A stretch of DNA of 64,000 nt, taken from contig NZ_CP097484.1 of the NCBI RefSeq assembly GCF_023546765.1, forward strand, positions 6,072,001-6,136,000, given 5' to 3'. Every line of letters begins with the position of its first letter. The stretch's first letter is position 1. Source of the DNA: Methylobacterium tardum. GTDB taxonomy: Bacteria; Pseudomonadota; Alphaproteobacteria; Rhizobiales; Beijerinckiaceae. Made by a program: the position numbers and the translations under genes. The notes under the pieces were generated by a model. It was not told the DNA's origin, did not search any database, and saw only the letters and a program-made list of their open reading frames with translations. Below, one piece after another: positions 35,702 to 45,991 of this stretch.

Positions 35702-37272
35702 ATGTTCGAAGGCCTGTCCGATCGCCTCTCCGGCATCCTCTCGGGGCTGACGCGCCGCGGCGCGCTCACCGAGGCCGACGTCACCGCCGCCATGCGCGAG
35801 GTGCGCCGCGCCCTGCTGGAGGCCGACGTCGCCCTCGAGGTGGTTCGCGGCTTCACCGACAAGGTGCGCGAGAAGGCGGTGGGCGCCGTCGTGCTCAAGT
35901 CGGTGACGCCCGGCCAGATGGTCGTGAAGATCGTCAACGACGAGCTCGTGGCGATGCTCGGCACGGACGCCGAGACCGTCGATCTCAACGCCCCCGCTCC
36001 GGTGCCGATCCTGATGGTCGGCCTGCAGGGCTCGGGCAAGACCACCACCACCGCCAAGATCGCCCGGCGCCTGGCCGAGCGCGAGAAGCGCAAGGTGCTG
36101 CTCGCCTCCCTCGACACGCGCCGCCCGGCCGCCATGGAGCAGCTCGCGGTGCTGGCGAAGCAGGTGGGCGTCGAGTCCCTGCCGATCGTCGCCGGCCAGT
36201 CGGCGGTGCAGATCGCCAAGCGCGCCATGGACGCTGCCCGCCTCGGCGGCTTCGACGTGGTGATGCTCGACACCGCCGGCCGCACCACGGTGGACGAGGG
36301 CCTGATGGCCGAGGCCGCCGAGGTGAAGGCCGCGACCCGGCCGCACGAGGTGCTGCTGGTCGCCGACGCGCTGACCGGACAGGACGCGGTCAACACCGCC
36401 CGCGCCTTCGATGAGCGGCTCGGCGTCACCGGCATCGTGCTGACGCGCATGGACGGCGATTCCCGCGGCGGCGCGGCGCTCTCGATGCGGGCCGTCACCG
36501 GCAAGCCGATCAAGCTCGTCGGCGTCGGCGAGAAGGTCGACGCGCTGGAGGAATTCCACCCGGCCCGCGTCGCCAACCGCATCCTCGGCATGGGCGACAT
36601 CGTCTCGCTCGTCGAGAAGGCCGCCGAGACCATCGACCACGAGCAGGCGCTCCGCACCGCGGAGAAGATGCGCAAGGGCAAGTTCGATCTCGAAGACCTG
36701 TCCATGCAGCTCGCCCAGATGGAGAAGATGGGCGGCATCGGCGGCCTGATGGGCATGCTGCCCGGCATGGGCGCGATCAAGAAGCAGGTCGAGGGGGCCA
36801 ACCTCGACGAGAAGATGTTCAAGCGCCAGCGGGCGATCATCTCGTCGATGACGCCGCAGGAGCGGAAGAATCCCGACCTCCTCAAGAACAGTCGCAAGAA
36901 GCGCATCGCGGCCGGCTCGGGGGTCGATGTCTCGGAGATCAACAAGCTCCTGAAGATGCACCGGACCATGGCCGACATGATGAAGGCGATGGGCCAGGGC
37001 AAGCGCGGGATCGGGCAGGCGCTCGGCTCGATGTTCGGGCTCGGCGGCGGCATGGGGGTGGAATGGGCGGCGGCATGCCCGGCCTTCCGCCCGGCATGCC
37101 GGAGCCGACGCCGGAGCAGATCGCGCAGCTCGAGAAGCAATTCGGCGGCAAGCTGCCGCCGATGCCGCCGGGCCTGGGCGGGGGCGGGATGCCCAAGCTT
37201 CCGGGGCTTCCGGGCCTCGGCGGTGCCAAGCTCCCGGGTCTCGGTGGGTTCATGCCGGGGAAGAAGAAATGA
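35702..37272 (+). CDS. ffh: Signal recognition particle protein Ffh, frameshifted near the C terminus
   Basis: Start [20 protein letters not shown]. The NG GTPase domain has [45 protein letters not shown] and [15 protein letters not shown]. The M domain is Met-rich ([15 protein letters not shown]) with the RNA-binding motif [11 protein letters not shown]. Ffh with SRP RNA targets nascent membrane proteins to FtsY. The frame breaks at the G run 37054-37058: one extra G would join MGG to [15 protein letters not shown] and the normal tail ending GFMPGKKK at 37272. As written, the ORF instead reads on in a wrong, Arg-rich frame to 37600. The stop overlaps the chorismate mutase ATG by 4 bases. Confidence 0.9.
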
Positions 37273-37600
37273 GCGTGCTCGCGGCGCAGGCCGTCGATCC
37301 CGAACTCGCGCGCCTGCGGGACAGCATCGACAATTTCGATGCGGCGCTGATCCATCTCCTCGCCGAACGCTTCCGCTGCACGCAGCGGGTCGGCGAGCTC
37401 AAGGCCCGAAAGGGGATCCCCCTTCCGATCCGGACCGGGAAGCCCGTCAGGTCGCCCGGCTCCGCAAGCTCGCGGTCGAGGCCAAGCTCGACCCCGACTT
37501 CGCCGAGAAGTTTCTGGCCTTCGTGGTCAAGGAAGTCATTCGGCACCACCAGTCGATCAAGGCGGACCACGAGTCCCAGATCGAGCAACAGCGAAAGTAG
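37269..37600 (+). pseudogene. Chorismate mutase, split by a single-base frameshift
   Basis: The first half ([20 protein letters not shown], then [20 protein letters not shown] and [11 protein letters not shown]) is an AroQ-class chorismate mutase helix 1 with the catalytic-site arginine and lysine. The second half ([20 protein letters not shown], then [20 protein letters not shown]) continues in another frame. The break is at the C run 37418-37422; one more C restores a protein of about 110 residues ending at TAG 37598-37600. The enzyme converts chorismate to prephenate for Phe and Tyr synthesis. A real loss would need a second mutase elsewhere. A sequencing error is equally possible. Confidence 0.8.
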
Positions 37601-37607
37601 TCAGACC

Positions 37608-37970
37608 ATGGCCCTCAAGATCCGTCTCACCCGCGGCGGCGCCAAGAAGCGCCCCTACTACCGCATCGTCGTCGCCGACGCCCGCGCCCCGCGCGACGGC
37701 CGCTTCATCGACAAGGTCGGCGCCTACGATCCGATGAAGGCCAAGGACGATCCGGCCCGCATCATCCTCGACAACGAGAAGATCCAGAGCTGGCTCGCCA
37801 AGGGCGCGCAGCCGACCGATCGCGTCCTGCGCTTCCTCGATGCGGCCGGCCTCGCCAAGCGCCCGACCCGCAACAACCCGCAGAAGGCGGAGCCGGGCGA
37901 GAAGGCCAAGGAGCGTGCCGCCAAGCGCGCCGAGAAGGCCGCGGCGCCCGCCGAGGACGCCGCCGCGTAA
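37608..37970 (+). CDS. rpsP: 30S ribosomal protein S16
   Basis: 120 residues from ATG at 37608 ([20 protein letters not shown]). The block [20 protein letters not shown] is diagnostic. The tail beyond residue 85 is Lys/Ala/Glu-rich ([20 protein letters not shown]), an extension typical of alphaproteobacteria. S16 is needed for small-subunit assembly. It is followed by rimM after 11 bases, as in most bacteria. Confidence 0.97.
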   Translation: MALKIRLTRGGAKKRPYYRIVVADARAPRDGRFIDKVGAYDPMKAKDDPARIILDNEKIQSWLAKGAQPTDRVLRFLDAAGLAKRPTRNNPQKAEPGEKAKERAAKRAEKAAAPAEDAAA

Positions 37971-37981
37971 GGCGCTCGGTC

Positions 37982-38677
37982 ATGGCGCGCCGCCCCGCAG
38001 GTCCCACGCCCCGCGACGGCGGCCGCCGTGGCCGCACGAGCACGGCGATCGGCGCGATTGCGCCGGGCGCCGCAACCTCGCCCAAGGCACCGGCGCCCAA
38101 GCCGGCGCCGCCGCCCGTGCCGCCCGATCCGAACCTCGTCCTTCTGGGCGAGTTCGGGCGGGCGCACGGTCTCACCGGCGAGGTCCGGCTCAAATCCTAC
38201 ACCGGCGATCCGCGGGCGATCGCGGGCTACGGCCCCCTGCAGACGGCGGACGGGCGGACGCTGACGCTCGCCGAGGTGCGCCCTGCTCCGGGCTCATCGC
38301 CCGACATGCTGATCGCCCGGGTCACCGGCATCTCCGGCCGTAACGCCGCGGAGACGCTCAACCGCGTCGCCCTGTTCGTTCCCCGCGACCGCCTGGCCGC
38401 GCCCGAGGATGACGAGGAGGTCTATGCCGCCGACCTGATCGGCGCCACGGCGGTGGATGAGGCCGGGGCGACCATCGGGGTGATCGTCGCGGTGCCGAAT
38501 TACGGCGGCGGCGACCTGCTGGAACTGCGCCCTCCGGGCGGCGGCGCCACCGCACTCCTTCCCTTCACGAAGGCCTTCGTGCCGGTTCTCGACCTGGCGC
38601 AACGCCGCGTCACCGTGGTCGCGCCGGAGGACCTGTTCGCCCCGCCCGGCGAGAAGCCCGCCGACGATCCAGGCTGA
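37982..38677 (+). CDS. rimM: 16S rRNA processing protein RimM
   Basis: 231 residues. After an unusual Pro/Ala-rich N-terminal extension of about 50 residues ([16 protein letters not shown]) the RimM domain starts: [20 protein letters not shown]. The C-terminal PRC-barrel carries [19 protein letters not shown] and [11 protein letters not shown]. RimM helps 30S head maturation and binds S19. Normally trmD and rplS follow; here the next genes are on the other strand, so the operon ends at rimM. Confidence 0.94.
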   Translation: MARRPAGPTPRDGGRRGRTSTAIGAIAPGAATSPKAPAPKPAPPPVPPDPNLVLLGEFGRAHGLTGEVRLKSYTGDPRAIAGYGPLQTADGRTLTLAEVRPAPGSSPDMLIARVTGISGRNAAETLNRVALFVPRDRLAAPEDDEEVYAADLIGATAVDEAGATIGVIVAVPNYGGGDLLELRPPGGGATALLPFTKAFVPVLDLAQRRVTVVAPEDLFAPPGEKPADDPG

Positions 38678-38845
38678 GGCTGCCGGTCGAAGCCCTCGGT
38701 CCCTGAAGCGCGCGTTACCATCGCGCGTGTCGGGAGCGACCTCGGGCGGCCCGTCGGCGTGGTGCAGGCCGGATAGCGTCGCTCCGCCGCTGTCGGCGAA
38801 GCCATCGGCCGGGGAGGGGCTCCGGCCCACAACCCGTATCCGGGC

Positions 38846-39073
38846 TTACGCCGCGCGCAGCTGGCGAATGGCGCGCAGGGCGGTTGCGCGCTGGACCTCC
38901 AGACGCCGGATCAGCGGCATCAGGTCGGCGCCCGCATGGGCGGCGGCCTCGACCTCGCGGCACAGGCTGGACAGGCCGACGAAGCCCAGGAGCCCCGCCG
39001 CCGCCACGAGCGCGTGCGCGTCGTGGGCGATTTGCAGCCGGTCGGTCTCGCTCGGCCGGAACCGCTCCGACAA
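38846..39073 (-). pseudogene. Hpt domain cut off from the hybrid histidine kinase by a frameshift
   Basis: The 75-residue piece contains AHDAHALVAAAGLLGFVGLS, which aligns with the Hpt phosphotransfer helix; the second His of AHDAHAL is the likely phosphoacceptor. Its apparent TTG start is not real: reading back across the junction in this frame gives [16 protein letters not shown], which continues the kinase sequence FGSDRVSA directly. Removing one base from the GGG at 39095-39097 (CCC on the coding strand) joins both. So this is the C-terminal domain of the kinase gene at 39075-42188. Confidence 0.75.
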
Positions 39074-39074
39074 T

Positions 39075-42000
39075 TCATTCGCCAGGAGATAGAAGGGCGG
39101 ACACGCGGTCGGATCCGAAACTCACCTCCATCTCGCCGAGCACCGCGGCGTCGAGGATGGCGGAATCGATCTGTGCCCTGCGGCGTGGCTCCTCCGAGCG
39201 TGCCGGGCGGCGCGCCCCCGGTGCCGTCCAGCGGCTGATCGTGGCGAAGAGGTCGGCCCGGCGGAAGGGCTTGCCGACATGATCGTCCATCCCGGCCTCG
39301 CGCAGCTCCTCGAGCTGCGCCGGCAGGACGTTGGCGGTCATCGCCACGATCGGGATGTCACAGGCCGGCGGCGCGAGCGCGCGGATCCGGCGGGTGGCGG
39401 TCAGCCCGTCTACGAGGGGCATCTGGACGTCCATCAGGACGAGGTCGTAGGCGCGGCCTGCGGCGACCGATGTCCCGACTGCCGTGATCGCTTCGGCCCC
39501 GTCCCCGGCGACGTCCACCGCGTAGCCCTGCGATTCGAGGACCGCGCAGGCGAGTTCCTGGTTGAGCGGCACGTCTTCCACGAGGAGCAACCGGAGCGGC
39601 GCCGCTTTCGCAGCCGCTGGGGCCGCGGCTTCCACGACCGGCGGCGATCGCCGCGCCGCGGCCGTGTCGTCGCCGGCGGGCGCGCCGTTCGCGTCGGCGA
39701 CCTCGGCGCTTCGCGGCAGGATGAGCCGGAACCAGAAGGTCGATCCCTCACCCTCGCGGCTCTCGACCCCGATCTCGCCGCCCATGAGCGTGACGAGGTG
39801 GCGGGAGATCGCGAGGCCGAGGCCGGTGCCGCCGAAGCGGCGGCTGATCGAGCCGTCGACCTGGCTGAAGCGCTTGAACAGCCGGTCCTGCTGCGCCGGC
39901 GCGATGCCGATTCCGGTATCGGTCACGGCGAACCGGACGACGTCGCCGGGACTGCCGTCGGGCGCGAGGCTCTCACCCTCCCGCTGCACGGTCACGGTGA
40001 CGGAGCCGGCGGGGGTGAACTTCACGGCGTTGTTGAGGAGGTTCAGCAAGACCTGCCGCAGGCGGCCCGGGTCGCCGACCACGAAGTTCGGGAGCGCCTG
40101 ATCGATCCGGGCCTCGATGGCGAGGCCGCTCCGGATCGCGCTGCCGCGCACGATCGAGACCGTGCTGTCTACGATCGAGATCAGCGGGAAAGGGACCGGA
40201 TCGAGGGCGAGTTCGCCGGCCTCGATCTTCGAGAAGTCGAGGATGTCGTTGACGACGGTGAGCAGCGCCGCGCCCGAGCTCTGGATCAGCTCCAGGCGGC
40301 GCCGGTCCTCGTTCTGGATGCTGCTCTCGTCGAGGAGAAGATCGGCGTAGCCGAGGATGCCGTTCAGCGGCGTGCGGATCTCGTGGCTCATGGCGGCCAG
40401 GAACTCGCTCTTGGCTACGCTCGCCCGCTCGGCCTCGGCGCGTGCTGCCTCCGCGTCCCAGGTGGCCGCGCGCAAAGCCGCCTCGGCGGCCTTGCGTTCG
40501 GTGATGTCGAGATGCAGGCCGACCATGCGCTGCGGCTGGTCCTCGGGCCCGAACACGGTGCGCCCGCGGGCGTAGAGCCAACGCTCGCCCACCCGAAACT
40601 CGGCCGTGTAGGCGGTGGAGGTCTCCACCGCCCGCCGGATCTCGTTCCAGACATCGCCGACATCGTCGGGATGGAGGAGCGCCGTCCAGTCCGCCGCGGC
40701 GAGCGTGTGGGGTTCACCGGAATCGGGGAGGCCGTGCATGCGCGCGCTTTCCGGGCTCAGGGTCGCGAGCCCCGTGCGCATGTCCCAGTCCCAGGTGCCG
40801 GCGCCCGCGGCATCCAGGGCGATCCCCAGCAGGCCGCGGGCCTCCTCAACCGCCAGCCGCGCCGTGACGATGTCATCGACGTCGAGGGCGGTCCCGAGCC
40901 ACTCCGCCACCGCCCCGTTGGCGGGATCGAGCCGGATCGGAATCAGCGCGATCTTGTGCCAGCGATAGACGCCGTCGTGGCGCCGGATCCGCCACTGGCC
41001 GCTGTAGCCCGTGCCGGTCTCGACGGCCCGGTTCCAGGCCGCCTCCATGGCGGCGGCATCCTCCGGATGGTTGCGGACGAGGCGCTCGGCCCGCTCCGGC
41101 CCGATCGGTCCGTAGTAGCTGTGGAACTGCGCGTTGGCGTAGGTCGCCTGCCCGTCGCCGACCCGCATGGTCCAAACCAAGAGCGGCAGCGTCTCCGCGA
41201 GGCCGCGGTAGCGCAGCGCGCTGCGGCGGACCTCGTCCTCGGCGCGCCGACGTTCGGTGACGTCGATCAGCACGCCGACGAGGCCGCCGACCGCGCCATC
41301 CCCGCGGACCATCCCGCGGACGACTACGTGGCGGGTCTGACCGTCGGGCCGCAACAGCCGCGCCTCGAAGTCGAAGCTCCTGCGGTGGGCGATGGCGTCC
41401 GCGACGATCGCCTCGATGCCGGGCCGGTCGTCGGCATGGTAGATCTGCGCGAAGTCTGAGAGGCGCGGTGGCGGCGTCTCGAGGTCGCGACCGGCGATCG
41501 CGTGGAGGCTGGCCGACCAGACCTGATGGCCGTCGGCGAATTCGACGCGCCAGTTGCCGATGCTGGCGAGCTGCTCGGCCATGGTGAGCTGGTGGTTCAC
41601 GGCCTCCTGGGCGCGGGCGCGGGCGTTGATCTCGCGGTGCTGCTCACGGATCAGGGCCTCGCGGATCGCGCCCTGCTCGATCTCGCGGCCCCGGCGCGCA
41701 TTGGCCTCGGTCAGGCGCAGATGGGCGACGACGATCTCGGCGAGGTCGCGCAGAGCCGCCCTGTCGGCCTCCGAGAAGGTGGCGCGGGGCTCGGGATCGG
41801 AGAGGCAGAACGTGCCGACCCGCAGCCCCTTCTCAAGGCTCAGCGGGACGCCCGCGTAGAAACGGATCCCGTCCGCGCGGGTCACCAGGGCCAAGTCGCG
41901 AAATCGTGGATCGAGCCGGGCATCGGGAACGACGAGCAGGGCATCGCCGCGGATCGTATGTTGACAGAAGCTCTCCGCGCGCGGCATCCGGGCCGGAACG

Positions 42001-42188
42001 TCGGCGCAGGGCGTCTTCAGCCATTGATGCGTGTCGTCGATCAGCGCCACGAAGGCGCTGCGCACGCCGAACAGGCGGCGGGCGGTGCGGCAGACGGCGT
42101 CGAAATGCGGCTCGGGCGGGGTGTTCAGGATCCCCAGGGCGTGCAGGGCCGCGAGCCGATCCTCCTCAATGTCCGGCTGTGTCGTCAC
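39075..42188 (-). CDS. Hybrid sensor histidine kinase (GAF, three PAS, HisKA, HATPase, receiver)
   Basis: 1037 residues from a GTG at 42188, ending prematurely. Order: GAF (about 20-165), three PAS/PAC units (about 200-590, each ending near [10 protein letters not shown] or [10 protein letters not shown]), HisKA with [20 protein letters not shown], HATPase with [15 protein letters not shown] and [13 protein letters not shown] receiver follows with [13 protein letters not shown] as phosphoacceptor site and KPFRRADL. Then comes the beginning of an Hpt domain. There is no membrane helix, so it is a cytoplasmic sensor; the GAF and PAS domains could bind small ligands or cofactors. The frameshift at 39095-39097 removes the Hpt domain and would interrupt the phosphorelay. 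Confidence 0.9.
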   Translation of the reverse strand: MTTQPDIEEDRLAALHALGILNTPPEPHFDAVCRTARRLFGVRSAFVALIDDTHQWLKTPCADVPARMPRAESFCQHTIRGDALLVVPDARLDPRFRDLALVTRADGIRFYAGVPLSLEKGLRVGTFCLSDPEPRATFSEADRAALRDLAEIVVAHLRLTEANARRGREIEQGAIREALIREQHREINARARAQEAVNHQLTMAEQLASIGNWRVEFADGHQVWSASLHAIAGRDLETPPPRLSDFAQIYHADDRPGIEAIVADAIAHRRSFDFEARLLRPDGQTRHVVVRGMVRGDGAVGGLVGVLIDVTERRRAEDEVRRSALRYRGLAETLPLLVWTMRVGDGQATYANAQFHSYYGPIGPERAERLVRNHPEDAAAMEAAWNRAVETGTGYSGQWRIRRHDGVYRWHKIALIPIRLDPANGAVAEWLGTALDVDDIVTARLAVEEARGLLGIALDAAGAGTWDWDMRTGLATLSPESARMHGLPDSGEPHTLAAADWTALLHPDDVGDVWNEIRRAVETSTAYTAEFRVGERWLYARGRTVFGPEDQPQRMVGLHLDITERKAAEAALRAATWDAEAARAEAERASVAKSEFLAAMSHEIRTPLNGILGYADLLLDESSIQNEDRRRLELIQSSGAALLTVVNDILDFSKIEAGELALDPVPFPLISIVDSTVSIVRGSAIRSGLAIEARIDQALPNFVVGDPGRLRQVLLNLLNNAVKFTPAGSVTVTVQREGESLAPDGSPGDVVRFAVTDTGIGIAPAQQDRLFKRFSQVDGSISRRFGGTGLGLAISRHLVTLMGGEIGVESREGEGSTFWFRLILPRSAEVADANGAPAGDDTAAARRSPPVVEAAAPAAAKAAPLRLLLVEDVPLNQELACAVLESQGYAVDVAGDGAEAITAVGTSVAAGRAYDLVLMDVQMPLVDGLTATRRIRALAPPACDIPIVAMTANVLPAQLEELREAGMDDHVGKPFRRADLFATISRWTAPGARRPARSEEPRRRAQIDSAILDAAVLGEMEVSFGSDRVSALLSPGE

Positions 42189-43527
42189 GTACCGCCTCCC
42201 GGTGCGGCTGCGCCGCTCGGCGATCAGCTCGGCCGCGGGCCAGCGATGACCCGGCCGCGGCCGCGTTACAAGCGCGCCCGGCCTGCGGCGTGCCAGCGCG
42301 CACCCGCGCGGCCTCCAGCGCCCAGACCATGCCCAGCATCATGTAGACGTGACGCCACTTCTCGATGTCGATCTGGAAGGCCTGCAGGAAGAACATCAGC
42401 AACGCCGGCCAGACGATCTGCGCGTGCGCCCGGACGGGCGACGGCCGCATCAGGAGCCGGAAGCCGACCACGCTCGTGGTCAGCACCAGCCCGATGAAGA
42501 CCGCGCCCCCGAGCCAGCCGCCATTGGCAAAGGATCCGATGTAGGAATTGTGCGGCTCCAGCCCGAAGATCAGCCGCCAATGCATCGGCCCCATCCCGAA
42601 CGGGCGCTCCAGCAGCATGGCGAAGCCCCGGATCTGGTTGCCGAAGCGGCCGGTCTCGCCCTGATCGTAATCCTGGGTCAGGGCGGCGCGGGTCTCGAAC
42701 ATCTTGTGGACGTGGTCGACCGAGAGCAGGGCGATCACCGCCACGGTGCCGAGCACGATCGTCGCGAGCGTCAGGAACGTGATGCGGCGGCGCAGGCGGG
42801 GCGAGGTGCTGCCCGCGTAGACCGATCCCACCATCAGCAGCACCGCCACGACGCTGCCGCCCCAGGAGCCGCGCGAGAACGACAGGAAGATGCCGGCGAC
42901 GATGATCAGGAGCCCGGCGAGCGATACCAGCGGCCGCCGCGTGGAGCCGGTGAGCAGGCCGTGCATCAGGTAGAGGGCACCCAGCGTCAGGAAGGAGCCG
43001 AACACGTTCGGGTCCTGGAATGTCCCCGAGGCGCGGTCGTACTTGTAGAACAGGTCCTCGATCCCGAGCCATTGCAGGTAGCCGACGATGCCGAGCGCCG
43101 CCGAGAACACGCAGCTCGCCGTGTAGGCCTTGAGCGCCAGCTCCATCCGGGCGTGGGTGTCGTCCGCGAAGAACATCGCGAAGAAGATGCAGGTGACCGT
43201 GAGGTAGATCAGCTGGATCGTCCAGGTGACCGGGAAATCCTCGTTGAGATACGGCAGCAGCGCCGTGACGATCGCCGCGAGGTAGAGCAGCAGGAGCGCG
43301 AGCAGCGGCACGGTCCCGCGGTGGAGGCGCACGCCGAGGCAGAGCCACAGCACGATCGTGGGGATCGCCACGGCGTCGTAGGGCGACGTCTCGGAGAAGG
43401 CGAAGCAGGCGAAGAAGATGAAGGCCGCGAACAGCGCCTTGGCCAAGCCCTCGATGGCCGCCAGGAGCGGGATGCCGGCCGTCACCCCGGACGGAACCGG
43501 GGCGCCGGGCGCTGCGGTATGGGCCAT
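42166..43527 (-). CDS. O-antigen ligase/polymerase family membrane protein
   Basis: 453 residues from ATG at 43527 (MAHTAAPGAPVPSG). There are about 11 hydrophobic helices and a central Wzy_C-type loop with SFSRGSWGGSVVAVLL and a periplasmic region containing FGMGPMHWRLIFGLEPHNSY. H-N-S-Y and the preceding arginine are the conserved ligase-site residues. The family joins O-antigen to lipid A core or polymerises surface glycans. No other polysaccharide gene is adjacent. The last 23 bases overlap the kinase start, suggesting co-transcription. The final 40 residues are Arg/Ala-rich and cytoplasmic. Confidence 0.87.
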   Translation of the reverse strand: MAHTAAPGAPVPSGVTAGIPLLAAIEGLAKALFAAFIFFACFAFSETSPYDAVAIPTIVLWLCLGVRLHRGTVPLLALLLLYLAAIVTALLPYLNEDFPVTWTIQLIYLTVTCIFFAMFFADDTHARMELALKAYTASCVFSAALGIVGYLQWLGIEDLFYKYDRASGTFQDPNVFGSFLTLGALYLMHGLLTGSTRRPLVSLAGLLIIVAGIFLSFSRGSWGGSVVAVLLMVGSVYAGSTSPRLRRRITFLTLATIVLGTVAVIALLSVDHVHKMFETRAALTQDYDQGETGRFGNQIRGFAMLLERPFGMGPMHWRLIFGLEPHNSYIGSFANGGWLGGAVFIGLVLTTSVVGFRLLMRPSPVRAHAQIVWPALLMFFLQAFQIDIEKWRHVYMMLGMVWALEAARVRAGTPQAGRACNAAAAGSSLARGRADRRAAQPHREAVRDDTAGH

Positions 43528-43641
43528 GATACGCGGGCTCCGCGGGCCGGTCACGCAGGCCCGCAGCCGTCAGACTGGCAGTCAATGGTTGAGAATCGGC
43601 TTCTGGGTCGAGGCGCGAGAGTCCGGATCGCGCCGAGCCGT

Positions 43642-44439
43642 TCAACCTCCTGACGTGTTGCGGTCGAGGAAGGCGCGGAGATAGCCGCCGGCGGCTTCGG
43701 CGCGCTCGACGGCCAGCAGATGGGCGGCCCGGGGCAGGACCACGAGCTCGGCCTGGGGAATTCCGTCGCAGATCTCCTGAGCCATCGCGGGAGGCGTCGA
43801 CGGATCGTCACGCCCGGCGATCACCAGGGTCGGCGCCGTGATGGCCGAGAGGGCCGGCCGCAGATCCATGCGCCCGATCGCGCCGCAGCAGACCGCGTAA
43901 CCCGCCGGGTCGCAGGCGAGGAAATGATCGCGGATCGCCTGCACCGTCTCCGGCGCGCGCTGCGAGAATTCCGCGGTGAACCAGCGCCCCAGCGTCGCCT
44001 CGGCGACCGCCGCGGTTCCCTGGGTTCGCACGGTCTCGGCGCGCTCGTTCCAAGTCTGCGCGCTCGGCATGGAGGCGGCGGTCGCCATGAGGGTCGCGCT
44101 GAGCGGCCGCGCGGGATCGGCGCTCGCGAGCGCCTGCACGGTCATGCCGCCGAGCGACAGGCCCACCAGATGGGCCCGGCCGAGGCCGAGGGCATTGAGC
44201 AGCCCCGCCAGATCCTGGGCCAGGGTGGCGATCTCCGTGGGCGCGTCGCGGGTCTCCGAGCCGCCGTGGCCGCGCGTGTCGTACCGGAGGGTCCGGTACC
44301 GTCCGCCAAGTGCCGGCAGCAGCGCGTCCCACATCTCCAGCGTCGCACCCAGCGAGTTCGAGAAGGCGACGACCGGGGCTCCCTCGGGCCCCTCGAGGAG
44401 GTACCGGAACGAGAGTCCGCCGATGGTGATCTGCGGCAT
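43642..44439 (-). CDS. pcaD: 3-oxoadipate enol-lactonase (PcaD-like alpha/beta hydrolase)
   Basis: 265 residues. The catalytic serine lies in LVGLSLGGMTVQALAS (G-x-S-x-G). The aspartate is in VIAGRDDPSTPP and the histidine in LPRAAHLLAVERAE. The N-terminal block VAFSNSLGATLEMWDALLPA is typical of PcaD, which hydrolyses 3-oxoadipate enol-lactone in protocatechuate breakdown. No other pca gene is in the window, so the enzyme stands alone; a different lactone substrate is possible. Confidence 0.85.
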   Translation of the reverse strand: MPQITIGGLSFRYLLEGPEGAPVVAFSNSLGATLEMWDALLPALGGRYRTLRYDTRGHGGSETRDAPTEIATLAQDLAGLLNALGLGRAHLVGLSLGGMTVQALASADPARPLSATLMATAASMPSAQTWNERAETVRTQGTAAVAEATLGRWFTAEFSQRAPETVQAIRDHFLACDPAGYAVCCGAIGRMDLRPALSAITAPTLVIAGRDDPSTPPAMAQEICDGIPQAELVVLPRAAHLLAVERAEAAGGYLRAFLDRNTSGG

Positions 44440-44830
44440 GCGATGATCTCCGAGTGCAGGTCCGGACCACGGCGCGTCACGCCGTCAGGAGGCAGGTTCC
44501 GTCAAGATAGGCCCCGCGCCGGCGTGTCGAGGCTTCCGACGATGCGCCCGTTCACGGCCTTGGCGATCGAGCCGGGGCGCTCTCCGCGGATTTCGCCGCT
44601 GTACGTCCCCCAGGTGCGAGGTCGCCGTAAGCTGGCAAACCATCGGACGGGATGTCGGTCCCCTGCCGTGTGTCGGGACCGACCTCGACCCCGTGCCGCG
44701 CCGCCCCGCGATGACGATGCAGTGAGCCGCGCGCTGCGGAGGGGCGATCCCGGCCCGGCCTTCAACATGGGTCAATGCGGCCCCTCCCGAATGGCCCGAC
44801 AAGCCGCCCGTGAGCCGGAAGGGACGAGCG
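44440..44830. other. Intergenic stretch with no recognisable gene
   Basis: About 390 bases. Short open frames on both strands are Arg/Pro-rich and look like GC-driven shadows. I see no repeat or clear terminator. Confidence 0.45.
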
Positions 44831-45100
44831 ATGCACGAGCCTTCGATCGGGGAGTCCATGGGAAACGCTGCCGATTTCTGGGACTCGGTTGCCGGAACGG
44901 TGACCGCCAAGGTCGAACCGGTGATCGGCCGGGGCGAGAAGCAGCGCGGCCCGGTGATCGACTACCTGCGTGACCTCGAGGTGCTGGCCCGGCGTCAGTG
45001 CGGCAGTCGGGAGACGGTACAGATCATCGCCTCGGGCCGGCGGCTTCTCGGCGATCGCAGCGAGATCGGGCCGCCGGACGGGTCGTTCACGCGGGGCTGA
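44831..45100 (+). CDS. Small hypothetical protein
   Basis: 89 residues from ATG at 44831, with GGAAGGGACG just upstream as ribosome-binding site. Sequence pieces: MHEPSIGESMGNAADFWDSV, VIDYLRDLEVLARRQCGS, RRLLGDRSEIGPPDGSFTRG. Composition is balanced and codon use fits the genome, so it is probably real. No signal, membrane helix or known domain is visible. Confidence 0.6.
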   Translation: MHEPSIGESMGNAADFWDSVAGTVTAKVEPVIGRGEKQRGPVIDYLRDLEVLARRQCGSRETVQIIASGRRLLGDRSEIGPPDGSFTRG

Positions 45101-45122
45101 GCACTGCGGCGCCGACGGGAGA

Positions 45123-45500
45123 CTAGGGGCGGCGTCCCAGCGCGGCGGCCGGGAGCCGTGCTGACCGCGATCGAATCACGTAGAGCGCGGCCGCCACTGC
45201 CCAGGCCGCGCAGGTCGGCGCGAGCCATTGCTGCAGGTTCGGCAGGGACCAGCCGTACAGGAACTCGGCGCCGAGATGCGCCTGAACCGCGTCCCAGCCG
45301 GCATGCTTGATGTCGTGCTCGCGCTGTCCGGCCTCGCGGCCGTAATAGTAGGTCGAGACCAGGAGCGCCGCGGTGCCCTCGGGACGGGGCGTGCGCAGGA
45401 GGATCAGGGCCGCGGCCATCCCGGCGGTCTCCAGAACCGCCGTCATCGCGTGGCTCGCCGCCGGGTTCGCGATCATGAAGCTGATGAGGATTCCGAGCAT
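45123..45500 (-). CDS. Small membrane protein of unknown function
   Basis: 125 residues with hydrophobic helices at about 1-37 and 90-112 and a hydrophilic middle (YYYGREAGQREHDIKHAGWD). The YYY-G-REAGQ-x-x-HD motif may be a conserved loop. The C terminus is basic (IRSRSARLPAAALGRRP). I do not recognise a family. It ends 23 bases past the stop of the convergent small hypothetical gene. Confidence 0.6.
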   Translation of the reverse strand: MLGILISFMIANPAASHAMTAVLETAGMAAALILLRTPRPEGTAALLVSTYYYGREAGQREHDIKHAGWDAVQAHLGAEFLYGWSLPNLQQWLAPTCAAWAVAAALYVIRSRSARLPAAALGRRP

Positions 45501-45558
45501 GGCGGCCGCTTACACCAGGGCGGCCGGTGCGTCAGGGACCGATGTTGAGGAGCACCGC

Positions 45559-45987
45559 ATGGCCGAGCCCTACGATCTCGACCGTTTCGTCGCCGCGCAG
45601 GAGGGTGTGTACGCCCGCGCCCTCGCGGAGCTGCAGGCCGGGGCGAAGCGCAGCCATTGGATGTGGTTCATCTTCCCGCAGATCGCCGGCCTCGGCTCCA
45701 GCCCGATGGCGCAGCGCTACGCGATCGAATCCCTGGGCGAGGCGCGCGCCTATTGCGCGCATCCGGTTCTCGGCGCGCGGCTGCGCAGCTGCACGGAGGC
45801 CGTCAACGCCGTGGCCGGGCGCTCGGCGCACGCGATCTTCGGCGCGCCCGATGACGTCAAGTTCCGCTCCAGCATGACGCTGTTCGCCGCCGCCGCGCCG
45901 GACGAGCCGCTCTTCGCCGAGGCGCTGACGCGCTATTTCGACGGCTCGCCCGACCCGCTGACGCTCGTCAAGCTCGGCCGGGCCTGA
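45559..45987 (+). CDS. DUF1810 family protein
   Basis: 142 residues from ATG at 45559. The DUF1810 signature is complete: YDLDRFVAAQEGVYARALAE, then KRSHWMWFIFPQIAGLGSSP and LGARLRSCTEAVNAVAGRSA. The fold is helical and cytoplasmic. It belongs to the calpastatin-named family of unknown role that occurs near ADP-ribose metabolism genes in some genomes; nothing of that kind is adjacent here. Confidence 0.92.
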   Translation: MAEPYDLDRFVAAQEGVYARALAELQAGAKRSHWMWFIFPQIAGLGSSPMAQRYAIESLGEARAYCAHPVLGARLRSCTEAVNAVAGRSAHAIFGAPDDVKFRSSMTLFAAAAPDEPLFAEALTRYFDGSPDPLTLVKLGRA

Positions 45988-45991
45988 CGCC

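Noticed and set aside
35702..37600. A 632-residue Ffh-chorismate mutase fusion
   Set aside because: The middle 120 residues are Arg/Ser-rich nonsense, and separate correct frames exist for the Ffh tail and the mutase N terminus; two frameshifts explain it better.
38846..39073. A free-standing Hpt phosphotransfer protein
   Set aside because: Sequence upstream of its TTG in the same frame continues the kinase's Hpt domain, so it is a cut-off domain.
44485..44910. Minus-strand ORF in the gap next to pcaD
   Set aside because: Arg-rich, no ribosome-binding site or motif, and it overlaps the small plus-strand gene at 44831.
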